Source of the DNA: Lentiprolixibacter aurantiacus
GTDB taxonomy: Bacteria; Bacteroidota; Bacteroidia; Flavobacteriales; Flavobacteriaceae
Reading direction: 5' to 3'
Length of the DNA: 64,000 bases
Assembly: GCF_026241225.1 (NCBI RefSeq)
Contig: NZ_JAPFQP010000003.1
Span: forward strand, 310,001 to 374,000
The translations under genes were made by a program, and so were the position numbers. Of the stretch, positions 15,972 to 23,232 are shown one piece after another. The stretch's first letter is position 1. Each line of letters starts with the position of its first letter. The notes beneath the pieces were generated by a model. The model was not told the origin of the DNA, made no database searches, and worked only from the letters and a program-made list of their open reading frames with translations.

Positions 15972-16364
15972 ATGGAAAACACTAAAATCAATACCGAATT
16001 ATTTGAACATCTGGGCAAGTTGTTCTACGCAGTGGCCACAGCGGACCAACACCTGCATGAAGAGGAGACCCTCCGCCTTAAGAAGGAAATTGAAAAATAC
16101 TGGAAACCCCGCTTTACTGAAGCTCCATACTCCATGGCCTATTACATCTGGCACGCATTTGAAAACGCCCGAAGGTCAGATACAACAGCAGAACGGGCTT
16201 TTGAAGAATTCAATACTTATTTTAAGGAAAACCCTGAAGAATTTCCGGATGAGGTCCTAAAGTTGATCATGGATACAGCGAATGCCATAGCAAAGGCTTA
16301 TGCGGATAAGAACAAATCAGAGCTGATCCTGCTTGCCAGGCTGCAATTACTATTCGAAAAATAG
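15972..16364 (+). CDS. TerB-like helical protein
   Basis: A 130-residue soluble protein, all-helical. LFEHLGKLFYAVATADQHLHEEETLRLKKEIEKYW matches the N-terminal TerB pattern (ADG-x-hE-EE type), a fold tied to tellurite resistance and general stress. Acidic residues in that helix pair could bind metal. The end KNKSELILLARLQLLFEK gives the usual C-terminal helix. It is the second gene of a two-gene unit, with only 3 bp between its stop and the convergent Usp copy 6 stop. The exact function of TerB proteins is not established. Confidence 0.7.
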   Translation: MENTKINTELFEHLGKLFYAVATADQHLHEEETLRLKKEIEKYWKPRFTEAPYSMAYYIWHAFENARRSDTTAERAFEEFNTYFKENPEEFPDEVLKLIMDTANAIAKAYADKNKSELILLARLQLLFEK

Positions 16365-16367
16365 CAG

Positions 16368-17204
16368 CTAAACTTTAAATGTAATTACCGGGATTTCGGC
16401 CCTGTTGGCAACGTCTTCCCCTATGCTTCCCTTGAAAAAGTGGGCCATACCCCTACGGCCGTGGGTTGGCATGGCTATCAGGTCTGCCTCAATTAAAGAA
16501 GCAAAATAGAAGATACCTCCTTCTATCGAGTAGTCGCTTACCACATGTGTATTTATACCGGGGGGTTGCTTTCCATTATGGGCAACTTTGAAGAACAACT
16601 CTCGTTCCCTTTCAATTTCTTCAGAACTTTTGAAATGCTCCGTGGGTAAATTCACATAAACCAGGTGAATTTCTGTTTTCCATTGCTCAAAGAACTTAAG
16701 GGCCTGGGTGTATCCTTTCAGATTTTCCAACTTGTAATCACAGGCATACACCACGCGATGGGGAAGATAACCTGGCCGTTGTTTCTTTAAAACCAGCACG
16801 GGCACCTGCGCCGTCCGGACCACCTTTTCGGTATTGGAGCCAACAAAAATACTGCTTAACCCACCAGTGCCATGAGAGCCCATTACAATTAGTTCGGCCT
16901 GTACCTCAAAGGCTACCTCATTGATCTCGCTGAAGATCTTATAATTCTGGACCATCTCATGAACCCTGATCCCTTTCAGGAAGTCTTTGTCCAGGAATTC
17001 CTGGAACCGCTTTCGGGTAAGCTTCATATAATAATGTGCTTCGGCAGCCTCCTGAGCAGCGTCTTTGGTCAACACTGCTTCAGACAGGCCCATCATATGC
17101 AGCAACACAATTTCTGAGCCCGAATGCCTGGCCATAGAGGCCGCCACCTCCAGGGCATATGCAGAATGCTCTGAAAAGTCTACCGGTACCAGTATTTTTC
17201 CCAT
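16368..17204 (-). CDS. Universal stress protein, tandem UspA domains (Usp copy 6)
   Basis: A 278-residue protein. The first domain (ILVPVDFSEHSAYALEVAASMA) has MGSHGTGGLSSIFVGSNT. Unlike the other copies, the second domain also keeps a glycine-rich loop (PTHGRRGMAHFFKGS), so it may bind two nucleotides. It is the most canonical Usp of the seven and a different subtype from copies 1-5. It follows the hibernation factor gene by 19 bp and is probably cotranscribed from the promoter at 17548-17591. This pairs ribosome hibernation with Usp in one unit. Confidence 0.9.
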   Translation of the reverse strand: MGKILVPVDFSEHSAYALEVAASMARHSGSEIVLLHMMGLSEAVLTKDAAQEAAEAHYYMKLTRKRFQEFLDKDFLKGIRVHEMVQNYKIFSEINEVAFEVQAELIVMGSHGTGGLSSIFVGSNTEKVVRTAQVPVLVLKKQRPGYLPHRVVYACDYKLENLKGYTQALKFFEQWKTEIHLVYVNLPTEHFKSSEEIERERELFFKVAHNGKQPPGINTHVVSDYSIEGGIFYFASLIEADLIAMPTHGRRGMAHFFKGSIGEDVANRAEIPVITFKV

Positions 17205-17223
17205 AAATTATGGCTTGGGTGGG

Positions 17224-17523
17224 TCAGTGTTTGTTAAATACCTCCTTACGTTTTTTTAGTTGACTTTCAAGTTCCTTAATTGTAGCAGCCGCAGCCTTCT
17301 CAAAATTATCCTCGCCTGTTTTGGCAAACAACCTGGGGCCCGGAGCGCTTAATTGTATTTCACACACCTTGCCCTTTCCCGTTGGATCGTTCTCCAGTTT
17401 AAAAGAAACATCTGCACTAATGATCCATTCGAACTTTTTCTCCAGCTTCCTGAGTTTATTGGTAACAATGGCGCTCATGGATTCACTGGTTGGCATTTGA
17501 ACATACTGAATATTGATAGTCAT
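17224..17523 (-). CDS. hpf: Ribosome hibernation promoting factor, short HPF/YfiA type
   Basis: A 99-residue protein of the HPF/RaiA family that binds the 30S decoding region and inactivates ribosomes in stationary phase or starvation. The beta-alpha-beta-beta-beta-alpha order is visible: INIQYVQMPTSESMSAIVTNKLRKLEKKF, then ISADVSFKLEND and KVCEIQLSAPGPRLFAKTGEDNFEKAAAATIKELESQLKKRKE. It lacks the C-terminal dimerisation domain of long HPF. It is the first gene of the hpf-Usp unit under a regulon palindrome. Confidence 0.9.
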   Translation of the reverse strand: MTINIQYVQMPTSESMSAIVTNKLRKLEKKFEWIISADVSFKLENDPTGKGKVCEIQLSAPGPRLFAKTGEDNFEKAAAATIKELESQLKKRKEVFNKH

Positions 17524-17547
17524 ACGTGAAAGAATTTATATCGTAAT

Positions 17548-17591
17548 TAAAAATAGTAGCTGCGGTAATATTATAACATGACTTTTGTCAT
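17548..17591 (-). promoter_or_regulatory. Stress-regulon promoter 6 for hpf and Usp copy 6
   Basis: ATGACTTTTGTCAT (17578-17591) is a perfect inverted repeat. Exactly 22 nt downstream on the minus strand is TATTTTTA (17555-17548). The predicted start near 17544 leaves about 21 nt to the hpf ATG. Confidence 0.75.
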
Positions 17592-17675
17592 CCGTATTGC
17601 ACGGCGGGCATAATATTTATCAGGACATTACAGTTTGCCCAAAGACCTAAATCATCAGCCTCTTAAATATAAGAT

Positions 17676-18110
17676 TTATTGGCGAATTTTTCTCTGTTTT
17701 ATCAGCACAACTAAAATGCCAAGGATGATCAGATTCTTGACAATGTACTGTCCAACCAGGGTAAGACCAAATGGAGCCTTGGTGAACACCAGTTCCGGAA
17801 AGAAAACAAAGGGTGTAAAGGTAAGCAGAATATGAAGCAAGGCCAGGTATAAGGCTGTCTTCTTAAATAGGTTGGTCAACAGAAATACTCCAATGGAAAC
17901 TTCCCAGATGGCCAGCAAGATCAGCGCCAGCTGATCGGAGAAAACATGAAAGGTAAGTTTATGGATGGTTGCTGTAGCCAGGTTTTCAGCCGGACTTAAG
18001 CCCGGAAAGAACTTTAAGGTCCCAAACCAGATATATACGAGGCCAATGGACATAGGCATAATAGCTATTTTACCCTGGCTAATTTTACCTATAAATGCGG
18101 TTGCTTTCAT
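17676..18110 (-). CDS. DoxX-like membrane protein
   Basis: A 144-residue inner-membrane protein with four predicted helices (about residues 18-35, 65-82, 84-105, 115-137). The IWFGTLKFFPGLSPAE segment after helix 1 is typical of the DoxX/DUF417 group. These proteins are linked to redox stress in other bacteria, but no reaction is proven. It is monocistronic and read from a palindrome promoter at 18132-18175. Its place beside hpf and thioredoxin under one control supports an energy or redox stress role. Confidence 0.75.
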   Translation of the reverse strand: MKATAFIGKISQGKIAIMPMSIGLVYIWFGTLKFFPGLSPAENLATATIHKLTFHVFSDQLALILLAIWEVSIGVFLLTNLFKKTALYLALLHILLTFTPFVFFPELVFTKAPFGLTLVGQYIVKNLIILGILVVLIKQRKIRQ

Positions 18111-18131
18111 CGTTTTGTATTAGTTAGTGCG

Positions 18132-18175
18132 CTAATCTAAAAAGGTTCATTCATCAAAAAGATGATAAATCTCAT
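18132..18175 (-). promoter_or_regulatory. Stress-regulon promoter 7 for the DoxX-like gene
   Basis: ATGATAAATCTCAT (18162-18175) has one mismatch in the arms. TAGATTAG follows at the invariant 22-nt spacing on the minus strand (18139-18132). The predicted leader is about 18 nt. Confidence 0.6.
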
Positions 18176-18372
18176 GTTGCTCAATCCAAATCTTACCAAT
18201 TAATGGGCAGTCCTTCTGCCCAGCCGACTAAATTGTCGGAATGGCGTTTACTTTCAGAAGCTAAAAAGTTGACAATATTTTATGCTCTATTATTCTATTG
18301 TAATAAAAAATACCAGGAAACATTTTTAGATATAGAATTAACATTTGCCGAATTCCATTTTGTACGAAAAAT
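18176..18372. other. Non-coding part of the 363-bp divergent doxX/LytTR region, with twin hairpins
   Basis: No gene seen. It contains two adjacent hairpins: GGGCAG (18205-18210)/CTGCCC (18216-18221), and CCGAC (18224-18228)/GTCGG (18235-18239). Neither has a T run, so they are not intrinsic terminators. Apart from these the region is AT-rich. Together with the two palindromes at 18162 and 18373 it separates the two divergent promoters. Confidence 0.4.
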
Positions 18373-18416
18373 ATGACTATAATCATTTCAGGAACCATAT
18401 ATTGCAGGTAGTTTTG
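18373..18416 (+). promoter_or_regulatory. Stress-regulon promoter 8 for the LytTR/ABC export operon
   Basis: ATGACTATAATCAT (18373-18386) is followed after 22 nt by TAGTTTTG (18409-18416), a perfect TAnnTTTG. It has the best -7 element of the set. The predicted start near 18420 gives a leader of about 54 nt. Confidence 0.75.
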
Positions 18417-18473
18417 ATTACCAGATCCGGAAAGTAAGCAAGGATTCTTCTCGGAACTATTGAAAAGAGCAGC

Positions 18474-19181
18474 ATGAAAAAAAACACACCTAAACTAGGC
18501 ACACTGATCTTAGATCCCTCACCTACTCAGCGCCTGCTCATTGCGCATTTGGTAAGCAAACAACCCCAGCTTAAGTTAGTTGGGGCCTATGACAATCCCA
18601 CCGAGGCATACAGGCGCATGGGAGAAGTAAAGGTGGATCTCCTTTTGCTGGAAGTTGACCTGCCCATGATAGATGGCTTCAACTTCATGGAATCCCTGAA
18701 TGAAGATACCCAGACGGTCATTATTACCACTTCGGCGCATCATGCACTGAAGGCTTTTGACTACGGCGTAACAGACTACCTGTTGAAACCAATCAATCCG
18801 CTAAGGTTCGCGCAGTGTATACAAAAAACACTGAAAAAATACACCGTGCTCCATCAGACCAGAAAAAAGGAGTCCATGACCATCCGATGCGACCTGCAAA
18901 AACGCGAAGTAGATATTTCAGAGCTGCTCTGGGTAGAAGCCATGGGGGATTATGTGAAGCTAATCACCAAAACGGAAAGGGTTGTAGTATTGTCCACGAT
19001 GAAAGCCATAGTTAATAAACTACCTCAGGACCGGTTTCTTAGGATTCATCGATCTTATATCGTAAATTTAGAGAAGGTGGATAACTTCACAAGTACACGT
19101 GTTGAAATCAATGGAAACCTGCTACCCATGAGCCGAAGCAGAAAGCCCAGCCTGGAGCGTAGGCTGGAACCGCTGGGGTAA
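18474..19181 (+). CDS. LytTR-type response regulator with Glu at the phosphorylation site
   Basis: A 235-residue protein: receiver domain (residues about 8-125), then a LytTR DNA-binding domain (about 135-232; WVEAMGDYVKLITK and FLRIHRSYIVNL are typical). The receiver is degenerate. The first acidic pair reads LDPS instead of DD, and the phospho-acceptor position is Glu60 (LLLLEVDLPMIDG; codon GAA at 18651) instead of Asp. The Lys of YLLKP is kept. Glu often mimics phospho-Asp, so the protein may be constitutively active and controlled only by expression. There is no adjacent LytS-type kinase. It is the first gene of a unit with the membrane fusion protein and ABC exporter. Confidence 0.88.
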   Translation: MKKNTPKLGTLILDPSPTQRLLIAHLVSKQPQLKLVGAYDNPTEAYRRMGEVKVDLLLLEVDLPMIDGFNFMESLNEDTQTVIITTSAHHALKAFDYGVTDYLLKPINPLRFAQCIQKTLKKYTVLHQTRKKESMTIRCDLQKREVDISELLWVEAMGDYVKLITKTERVVVLSTMKAIVNKLPQDRFLRIHRSYIVNLEKVDNFTSTRVEINGNLLPMSRSRKPSLERRLEPLG

Positions 19182-19217
19182 TACGTTACCTGTCTGGTTA
19201 TCTAAAAATTCCGGCCG

Positions 19218-20321
19218 ATGAAAAAATTATTCAGGCGTCTCTTCGCCATTTGGATATTGTTCCTAGTTATTTGCCTTGCCCAATGTGGCACTTCCACAGA
19301 TAAAATCTACCCTACCCGCAGCGGGCTAACAGAGTCTGTATACTCTTCGGTGACCGTACAGCCAGACAGCCTTTATCAGGTTTATGCCGCTGTTGGGGGT
19401 ATTCTGGAAAAAAACCTGGTGGAAGAGGGCGATAAAGTAAGGAAAGGCGATCCCATTGCCCAGATCGTCAACAATACACCTTTGCTGAATATGGAAAATG
19501 CACGCCTCAACCTGGAACTCGCCCGTGAAAACTACAGCGGGAATAATGCGGTCTTGTCCAGTATGCGCGATGAAATCAATTCAGCCCGACTGAAATTGCA
19601 GAACGATTCTGCGAATTATTACCGGCAAAAAAAACTTTGGGATCAAAAAATTGGATCGGAAGTGGAATACGATAACCGCAAACTTGCCTTTGAACTCTCT
19701 TCCAGCAACCTGCAACTGCTTGTTGGAAATTATGAACGGATGAAGAATGAGCTAAAAACCAAACTTATCCAGGCAGAAAATAATTACAAAACGGCCACAA
19801 TTGCCTCAGAAGACTTTACTGTAACCAGTAAAATCAATGGAACGGTATACGAGCTGTTTAAAAACCAGGGTGAACTTGTGAGCAGCCAGGAACCGGTTGC
19901 AGCTGTTGGCAGCTCCGATAAATTTGTCATTGAAATGCTTGTAGACGAGGTAGACATTGTAAAGATCAGAGAGGGACAAAAGGCCCTGATTACCCTGGAC
20001 GCATACAATACAGAAGTTTTTGAAGCCCGGATAAACAAGATTTACCCCTTGAAGGACGAACGCTCGCAAACATTCAAGATAGAAGCGCTCTTCATTGACG
20101 CACCAGAAGTTTTGTATCCCGGTTTGGCAGGCGAGGGCAATATTATTATTATGGAGAAGAAAGATGTCATTACCATTCCCAAGGATTATTTGTTCGACGG
20201 AAATAAGGTGAAAACCGAGGATGGCATCATAGAAGTACGAACAGGGATTGAAAACCTGGACCGTGTGGAGATAATTTCCGGACTGGATACCCAAACCCAC
20301 ATCTTAAAACCCGGGGAATGA
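19218..20321 (+). CDS. HlyD/MacA-type membrane fusion lipoprotein
   Basis: A 367-residue periplasmic adaptor with a lipoprotein signal (lipidation Cys in CLAQCGTST, about residue 23). A biotinyl-lipoyl-like half motif lies at GGILEKNLVEEGDKVRKGDPIAQI. It has a long helical hairpin (residues about 95-200) and the second lipoyl half at KINGTVYELFKNQGELVSSQEPVAAV, followed by a beta-barrel region. It would link the ABC permease to an outer-membrane channel. Its stop overlaps the permease start by 4 nt (ATGA). No outer-membrane factor is encoded next to it. Confidence 0.85.
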   Translation: MKKLFRRLFAIWILFLVICLAQCGTSTDKIYPTRSGLTESVYSSVTVQPDSLYQVYAAVGGILEKNLVEEGDKVRKGDPIAQIVNNTPLLNMENARLNLELARENYSGNNAVLSSMRDEINSARLKLQNDSANYYRQKKLWDQKIGSEVEYDNRKLAFELSSSNLQLLVGNYERMKNELKTKLIQAENNYKTATIASEDFTVTSKINGTVYELFKNQGELVSSQEPVAAVGSSDKFVIEMLVDEVDIVKIREGQKALITLDAYNTEVFEARINKIYPLKDERSQTFKIEALFIDAPEVLYPGLAGEGNIIIMEKKDVITIPKDYLFDGNKVKTEDGIIEVRTGIENLDRVEIISGLDTQTHILKPGE

Positions 20322-21580
20322 CTAACTGGAAAGTTATACTCGGCATCGCTAAGACCCACCTGCTGACCAAAATGAAGTCAACAGTCACTGCTTCCCTTGG
20401 AGTAACCTTCGGGATTGGTGCCTATATTACATTGGTAAGTTTTATGACCGGCCTCAATAAGATGCTGGACGACCTTATCCTCAATCAAACTCCACACATC
20501 CATTTGTACAATGAAATAGAACCCTCGGAGAAACAGCCCGTAGCTCTCTATGAGGAATTGCGGGGAGGACTTAATGTTGTTAGGTCCATTAAGCCCAAAC
20601 AGAGCCAGACCAAAATCCACAACGCCCTTCCCATCCTGAATCATTTACGAAATGACCCTGAGGTAAAGGGTGCAACACCTCAGTTGCGGGCTCAGATCTT
20701 TTACATATCCGGGTCTATTGAACTGGGAGGCAATCTTACAGGAATCGAAGTTATGGAGGAAGATCGCCTTTCCAGTTTTAGCGACTACCTGATTGCCGGC
20801 AGCCCGGAAGCGCTTAAAAATACAGACAATGGCATTCTGCTGGGGGCCGGGCTTGCCGAGACCATGTCACTGGACATTGGAGACCGCGTGCAGATCAGCA
20901 CTATAAGGGGTGATGTTTTTCCTCTAAAGATTGTTGGTATTTATCAAAGTGGAATTGCTGACATAGACAACATACAGAGCTATGCCAACTTAAAGACCGT
21001 ACAGCGCATAGAAGGGGAAGCCGAAAATTACATCACCGATATCAACGTAAAACTGCATAACCTGGAAATAGCAGCAGAAATGGCCAGAAGCCTGGAAAAG
21101 AAATTCAATATCAAGGCCACAGATATAAGGGAAGCCAACGCACAATTTGAAACGGGCACCAATATAAGGAACACCATTACTTATGCGGTTTCAATTACCC
21201 TGCTGATCGTAGCCGGATTTGGGATTTATAACATTCTGAATATGCTCATCTATGAAAAGATGAAAGACATCGCCATCTTGAAAGCCACAGGGTTTTCCGG
21301 CAAGGACGTACAATTGATCTTTATGAGCCAGGCCCTGATTATTGGTGTGATTGGTGGACTTTTAGGGCTGATCATTGGCTTTATGTTCTCCAGGCTGATC
21401 GATCAGGTCCCCTTTGAAACAGAGGCTTTGCCAACTATCAGCACTTTTCCCGTGAATTACCAGCCGGGTTACTATCTGATCGGGATTACCTTTGCATTGA
21501 TCTCCACTTTTATAGCCGGCTACCTGCCCTCCACCAGGGCCAGGAAAATAGACCCGGTCAAAATTATCAGAGGCACCTAA
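20318..21580 (+). CDS. ABC transporter permease, MacB/LolCE type
   Basis: A 420-residue inner-membrane protein. One N-terminal membrane helix (about 25-45) is followed by a large periplasmic MacB-PCD-like domain (about 50-280). Three helices follow in the FtsX-like domain (about 290-312, 340-362, 382-402) with the typical MLIYEKMKDIAILKATGFSGKDV coupling segment and the end ARKIDPVKIIRG. It works with the ATPase downstream and the fusion protein upstream as a MacAB-like mechanotransmission exporter. The substrate is unknown. Confidence 0.88.
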   Translation: MTNWKVILGIAKTHLLTKMKSTVTASLGVTFGIGAYITLVSFMTGLNKMLDDLILNQTPHIHLYNEIEPSEKQPVALYEELRGGLNVVRSIKPKQSQTKIHNALPILNHLRNDPEVKGATPQLRAQIFYISGSIELGGNLTGIEVMEEDRLSSFSDYLIAGSPEALKNTDNGILLGAGLAETMSLDIGDRVQISTIRGDVFPLKIVGIYQSGIADIDNIQSYANLKTVQRIEGEAENYITDINVKLHNLEIAAEMARSLEKKFNIKATDIREANAQFETGTNIRNTITYAVSITLLIVAGFGIYNILNMLIYEKMKDIAILKATGFSGKDVQLIFMSQALIIGVIGGLLGLIIGFMFSRLIDQVPFETEALPTISTFPVNYQPGYYLIGITFALISTFIAGYLPSTRARKIDPVKIIRGT

Positions 21581-21590
21581 AAGGCATATA

Positions 21591-22286
21591 ATGAATAAAG
21601 TCCTGCAGGCAGATCAGATCAATAAGCACTTCCGTAAACCGGTGAATTTTCATGTGCTCAAGGATATCAGCTTTGAAGTTAAAAAAGGTGAATTTGCAAG
21701 CATAATGGGTAAATCAGGGTCGGGTAAATCAACCCTGCTCTATATCCTTTCCACCATGGATACAGATTATGAGGGAAAGCTGTATCTGAACGAAGAACTG
21801 GTAACCGGGAAACCGCATCAGGAGCTTTCCCACCTGCGCAATAAACACATCGGGTTTGTTTTTCAGTTCCATTACCTGCTTTCGGAATTCAGTGTCATGG
21901 AAAATGTAATGCTGCCGGCCAGGAAACTGGCTTTAAAGTCCGATGCCGCTATTGAACACGATGCAATGGAAAAACTGGAAATGCTCAATATTGCCCATCT
22001 GGCCGGAAAAAGGGCATCACGCATTTCAGGAGGTGAAAAACAAAGGGTAGCCATTGCCAGGGCCCTGATCAACAATCCTTCAATACTCATGGGCGATGAA
22101 CCCACCGGCAACCTGGACAGCTATAATGCCGAAAACGTATTTCAGATATTCAAAAGACTTAAAGAAGAAGAAGGTCTTTCTTTGCTGGTGGTTACGCACG
22201 ACTACGATTTTGCAAAACGCACAGACCGAATAATCGAAATGGAGGATGGGAGAATTACAGGGAACTCTGCAGGCAGCGCTCGTTAA
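21591..22286 (+). CDS. ABC transporter ATP-binding protein, MacB/LolD type
   Basis: A 231-residue ATPase with Walker A GKSGSGKST, Q-loop VFQFHYLLSEF, signature ISGGEKQRVAIARAL, Walker B ILMGDEPTGNLDS and the switch His in VVTHDYDFA. It is the standard MacB/LolD partner of the permease 10 bp upstream. The last 32 bp overlap the 3' end of the convergent Usp copy 7 gene, so the two units lack a terminator between them. Confidence 0.93.
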   Translation: MNKVLQADQINKHFRKPVNFHVLKDISFEVKKGEFASIMGKSGSGKSTLLYILSTMDTDYEGKLYLNEELVTGKPHQELSHLRNKHIGFVFQFHYLLSEFSVMENVMLPARKLALKSDAAIEHDAMEKLEMLNIAHLAGKRASRISGGEKQRVAIARALINNPSILMGDEPTGNLDSYNAENVFQIFKRLKEEEGLSLLVVTHDYDFAKRTDRIIEMEDGRITGNSAGSAR

Positions 22287-23109
22287 AGCTCATTATCGGG
22301 ATTTTGCTCCTGCTTTCCATAATTTTAACCTGATCGCGATGCAGGAGTTTGCTGAAGAATGAACGACCACTGTCCCTTTGCAACATGGCAAGCAGATCAG
22401 CCCGTACATCCTGTACATATGCCCCCAAACCTTCCTGAATACTATCGGCAAAAATCATATTGAAACGGATATTACCATAGTCTACCTGTTGGTTCAGCAA
22501 CTCCTTGAACCACTCCATTTGTTCCATACCGGCATATTCCTCTTTGGTGGGAATGTGCACCACCAGGATTTCTGCGTCATAGGGTGCTGCCATCTTCACG
22601 AGTTTCTGTATAGCCTGTAAATCCCTTTCTTCAAAATCGGTTGCATAAACCAGTGTTCTGAGTTTGCGATACCTCAACTGATTTGGTACCATTATTACCG
22701 GGCAGGGACATTCAGCCAGAATGGCATTGGCTATATTTCCCGAAAAATACCCCCGCAGGGTATGCTCGTCTTTCATGCCCATAATGAACAAATCCGGTTG
22801 CAATGCATGGCAGCGTTTAAGGATTCCATCAGAAATGGAAGGGCTCTCCACAACATCAAGGACTATATCGGCACTCATTCGGTCTTTTAGATAACGGGAG
22901 CAATAATTATGAAGTACCATCATATGTTCGTCAGCCGCCATCCTGGAACGATGTTTCGGTGCCCGGATGGTGGAAACCAAAACCGGGGGCAAATCATATA
23001 CAGAAAGGACAATAAGCCTGGCGTTCAGCTTTTCGCTTAGTTTATATGCATATCTCAAAGCCGGGGTTGCATGACGGGTGCAGTCAGTTGCATAGAGGAT
23101 GGTCTTCAT
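22255..23109 (-). CDS. Universal stress protein, tandem UspA domains, divergent (Usp copy 7)
   Basis: A 284-residue protein. The first domain begins ILYATDCTRHATPALRYAYKLSEKL, but its nucleotide loop is broken: GMKDEHTLRGYFSGN lacks the second Gly. The second domain (LVYATDFEERDL) is also without the motif. It is therefore probably a non-ATP-binding Usp, unlike copies 1-6. It carries its own regulon promoter at 23129-23172 and is convergent with, and overlapping, the ABC ATPase gene. Confidence 0.88.
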   Translation of the reverse strand: MKTILYATDCTRHATPALRYAYKLSEKLNARLIVLSVYDLPPVLVSTIRAPKHRSRMAADEHMMVLHNYCSRYLKDRMSADIVLDVVESPSISDGILKRCHALQPDLFIMGMKDEHTLRGYFSGNIANAILAECPCPVIMVPNQLRYRKLRTLVYATDFEERDLQAIQKLVKMAAPYDAEILVVHIPTKEEYAGMEQMEWFKELLNQQVDYGNIRFNMIFADSIQEGLGAYVQDVRADLLAMLQRDSGRSFFSKLLHRDQVKIMESRSKIPIMSFNERCLQSSL

Positions 23110-23128
23110 ATAGCTGCCGATTATCTGA

Positions 23129-23172
23129 GCAAACTAACAGTTATCCTGTTCTAATAAAATGATTTTTATCAT
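23129..23172 (-). promoter_or_regulatory. Stress-regulon promoter 9 for Usp copy 7
   Basis: ATGATTTTTATCAT (23159-23172) is a perfect inverted repeat. The minus strand reads TAGTTTGC (23136-23129) at the invariant 22-nt spacing; the TTTG is shifted by one base. The predicted leader is about 16 nt. Confidence 0.7.
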
Positions 23173-23232
23173 CATTGTTTAGGTGAAACCAGGCCAAATC
23201 AATTTTGTTTGAACCCCCGGGCCCTTCACTGA

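Noticed and set aside
18150-18166. TTCATC-AAAAA-GATGA repeat next to promoter 7 as a tenth regulon site
   Set aside because: The half-sites are inverted outward (TCAT...ATGA) with 5-bp spacing and do not fit the consensus or the spacing rule.
18205-18239. Twin hairpins as intrinsic terminators
   Set aside because: No T run follows on either strand and no gene ends there.
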